From: DASZZX01 sp036260415
GTDB lineage: Bacteria > Actinomycetota > Nitriliruptoria > Nitriliruptorales > JAHWKO01
Direction of reading: 5' to 3'
NCBI GenBank assembly: GCA_036260415.1
Contig: DASZZX010000243.1
Span: 1-35,091 of the forward strand
Length of the DNA stretch: 35,091 nt
Shown here piece by piece: positions 33,266-35,091 of this stretch; position 1 is the first letter of the stretch, and each line of letters starts with the position of its first letter. A model generated the notes under the pieces. The model did not search any database and had not been told where the DNA came from. It saw only the letters and a list, made by a program, of their open reading frames with translations. A program made the position numbers and the translations under genes.

Positions 33266-35091
33266 GTGCCGCGTCCGCAGCCCGGCGCCCTCGCAGGCGC
33301 GGCCCTCCGGTCGGGGCGGCGGCTGGCGGTGCGGGCACGGCTCCCGGCCCTCGCCGGTGTCGTGCTGGTCGGGGTGCCGCTGCTGCACGGGGACCTGAAC
33401 CCGACGTCCGCTGCGGTGGGGGTCGGGCTGGCAGCCATGGTGCTGGGACGCACTGAGGTGGCGCCGGTCCGTCGGTGGGCGGACCGCGTGTTCCACGTTC
33501 TGTTCACCGCCTACGCCGTTGCCGCGATCGTGTGGCTGGTCGCAGGGCTGCTGCCGTTCCTGGCCCGGGTGTCACCGACCGCTGGATCGACGTTCGTGGA
33601 GTGGGGCGGCGGCGTGACCGAGGCGGTGGTCGTGGCCGACGGCGAGCCGCTGCCGCTCGCCCAAGGCGGCCAGGTCGGCCGCGAGGACGCGGCGATGTCC
33701 TTCGAGCCGGCCGGGCTGGCCCTGCGTGCGGCCAGCGAGGTCGTGGTGCACGTCGAGAACCGCCACGTCGGCGTGCCACACAACCTCTCGCTGTACGAGC
33801 CGTCCACCGGAGCGCTGGTCCACCGTGGGACGATCCTCGACGGTCGCCGGGGTTCGGACGCCCCGGCTGCGCGCGTGTCGGAGCGGTTCAGCGCTCCTCC
33901 GCCGGGGACCTACGAGCTGCGCTGCGACATCCACCCCTGGATGCGCGGCACGGTCGCCGTCACGCCCGGGACGCCATCAGGGCCGGGTGCCTGGCCGGTG
34001 GTGGGCGACCTCATCCGCCGCGCCACCACCGCCGAGCTGCGGACGGTGTTCGACGACGTCGAGATCCCCTCGCCAGGCGTGGTGACCCTCGAGTACCTGT
34101 TCAGCCTGTTGAACGTGGGGCTGGCGGTGTTCCTGCTGCGGCTGCGCCCCCGCGACCTGACAGCCCGGCTGCTCGCCCTCGGGATGGTGGGGACCGGCGC
34201 GGTCTTCAACGTGCAGGCGCACACGGCGATGGCGGTGGCCCCCTGGCTCGTCGGCATCCACTGGGCGGGTTTCCACGGCGTGGCGGGGATGACCTACCTC
34301 TACGCCATCGTCCTGTTTCCGGACGGGCGGCTCAAGCCCGCCTGGCGGGACCTGCCCCGGTGGCGCTGGCCCCTGCGCGCTCTGTTCCTGGTGTTGACCT
34401 TGCTGCTGGGCACCTTCCTGATCGGGGACACGCACGGCAAGGACCCCTTCGACTACATCGCGGTCTTCGGGCTGCTGATCCCCGTGGTCGGCCTCACCGC
34501 GCAGGTCGGACGGATGCGCCACGCGGACACGGAGACCGAGCGGCGCCAGTCGCACCTGCTGGTGACCACTCTGGTCGCGGCCTTCGCCGGCGCACTCACC
34601 TACGGGGCGTTGGTCTCGGCCCTGAGCGCGGGCACGCCCGCCGCGGAGGCCGACCAGCTACGTGCGCTGGTGGTGCGCGTCATGCCGGCCCTGTTCGGCG
34701 CGATCCCGGTGATCATCTTCGTGATCCTGATCCGCTTCCGGTTGTGGGACATCGACCGCATCCTCAACCGCGCGTTCGTGTTCGGGGCGCTCGCGAGCTT
34801 CATCGGGCTGGTCTACGTCACCGTGGTGGTGCTCGGCAGCGAGCTGGTGGTCGCAGGGCGCCGCGGCGACCTGTGGCTGTCGATCCTCGCCACGGCGATC
34901 GTCGCGGTGACGTTCCAACCACTGCGCGAGCGGCTACGGCAGGTCGCCAACCGGCTGGTGTACGGGGCGCAGGAGACCCCCTACGACGTGGCCGCGCGCT
35001 TCTCGGATCGGGTCGCCCAGACCTACGCCGTCGAGCAAGTCCTTCCCCGGATGGCGCGAGTGGTGGCCGAGGGCACCGGCGCGGCCCGCGC
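33266..35091 (+). CDS. Polytopic sensor (probable histidine kinase) with cupredoxin domain, 3' end outside window
   Basis: The frame is open from GTG 33266 to the window end (608 residues, incomplete). Three hydrophobic segments (about 27-41, 48-65, 78-100) precede an extracytoplasmic cupredoxin domain at about 115-235. Its type-1 copper ligands are all present: His172 in VPHNLSLYE, then Cys220, His223 and Met226 in RCDIHPWMRG. About nine more hydrophobic segments follow. Then LWDIDRILNRAFVFG, a membrane pair, FQPLRERLRQVANRLVYG, and ETPYDVAARFSDRV...VLPRMARVVAEGTGAAR, which is how many actinobacterial histidine kinases enter their GAF domain. The kinase core itself is not in the window. The start is 1 nt past the cyclase stop without a Shine-Dalgarno, so translation is probably coupled. 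Confidence 0.85.
   Translation, partial: MPRPQPGALAGAALRSGRRLAVRARLPALAGVVLVGVPLLHGDLNPTSAAVGVGLAAMVLGRTEVAPVRRWADRVFHVLFTAYAVAAIVWLVAGLLPFLARVSPTAGSTFVEWGGGVTEAVVVADGEPLPLAQGGQVGREDAAMSFEPAGLALRAASEVVVHVENRHVGVPHNLSLYEPSTGALVHRGTILDGRRGSDAPAARVSERFSAPPPGTYELRCDIHPWMRGTVAVTPGTPSGPGAWPVVGDLIRRATTAELRTVFDDVEIPSPGVVTLEYLFSLLNVGLAVFLLRLRPRDLTARLLALGMVGTGAVFNVQAHTAMAVAPWLVGIHWAGFHGVAGMTYLYAIVLFPDGRLKPAWRDLPRWRWPLRALFLVLTLLLGTFLIGDTHGKDPFDYIAVFGLLIPVVGLTAQVGRMRHADTETERRQSHLLVTTLVAAFAGALTYGALVSALSAGTPAAEADQLRALVVRVMPALFGAIPVIIFVILIRFRLWDIDRILNRAFVFGALASFIGLVYVTVVVLGSELVVAGRRGDLWLSILATAIVAVTFQPLRERLRQVANRLVYGAQETPYDVAARFSDRVAQTYAVEQVLPRMARVVAEGTGAAR

Overview
This window comes from a very GC-rich bacterium with many GTG start codons, strong third-position G/C bias and actinobacterial gene families (MarP-type protease, GH15 trehalase-like enzymes, DUF4032, deazaflavin-dependent nitroreductase, LigD domains). 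A deep-branching actinobacterium fits best. That placement is inferred from gene content; no rRNA is present.

Layout. At the left edge lies the 5' part of RNase P RNA (minus strand), divergent from an internally deleted class IV aminotransferase. Next come otsA and a GH15 trehalase/glucoamylase-like gene in one operon (1126-4452). They converge on a zinc-ribbon coiled-coil gene and a Nif3-family gene (4459-6325, minus). The pairing with rnpB nearby resembles the order in other Actinobacteria. A tRNA-Val(UAC) follows, then pgi (minus), a MarP-like membrane serine protease (plus), a second GH15 gene and a small DUF427 gene. From 11.6 to 13.6 kb the sequence looks eroded: two sets of direct repeats, a frameshifted small membrane protein, about 430 bp with no supportable gene, and a doubly frameshifted F420-type nitroreductase. 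After this come a cyclopropane-fatty-acid synthase-like methyltransferase (minus), a HAD phosphatase (plus) and guaB (minus).

From 23.66 kb down to 17.78 kb a minus-strand run encodes an alpha/beta hydrolase, a DUF4032 kinase-like protein, LigD split into three genes (phosphoesterase, ligase, polymerase) and a 5-formyl-THF cyclo-ligase. Two Fpg/Nei-type DNA glycosylases flank a glycogen phosphorylase gene (glgP). Carbon-storage genes (otsA, two GH15, glgP, pgi) and DNA-repair genes (three LigD parts, two Fpg/Nei) are therefore interspersed.

The right end (28.3-35.1 kb) is the most novel part. A minus-strand FAD-dependent desaturase-like gene overlaps a metallo-beta-lactamase-fold hydrolase gene. 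Beside them is a signalling locus. A protein with a C-terminal cyclic-nucleotide-binding domain is divergent from a response regulator fused to a class III nucleotide cyclase. The cyclase gene is followed after 1 nt by a polytopic sensor protein (cut by the window end) carrying an extracytoplasmic cupredoxin domain with a complete type-1 copper ligand set. I propose a copper- or redox-sensing two-component system whose output is a cyclic nucleotide read by the divergent protein. The domains are seen in the sequence; the pathway is inference.
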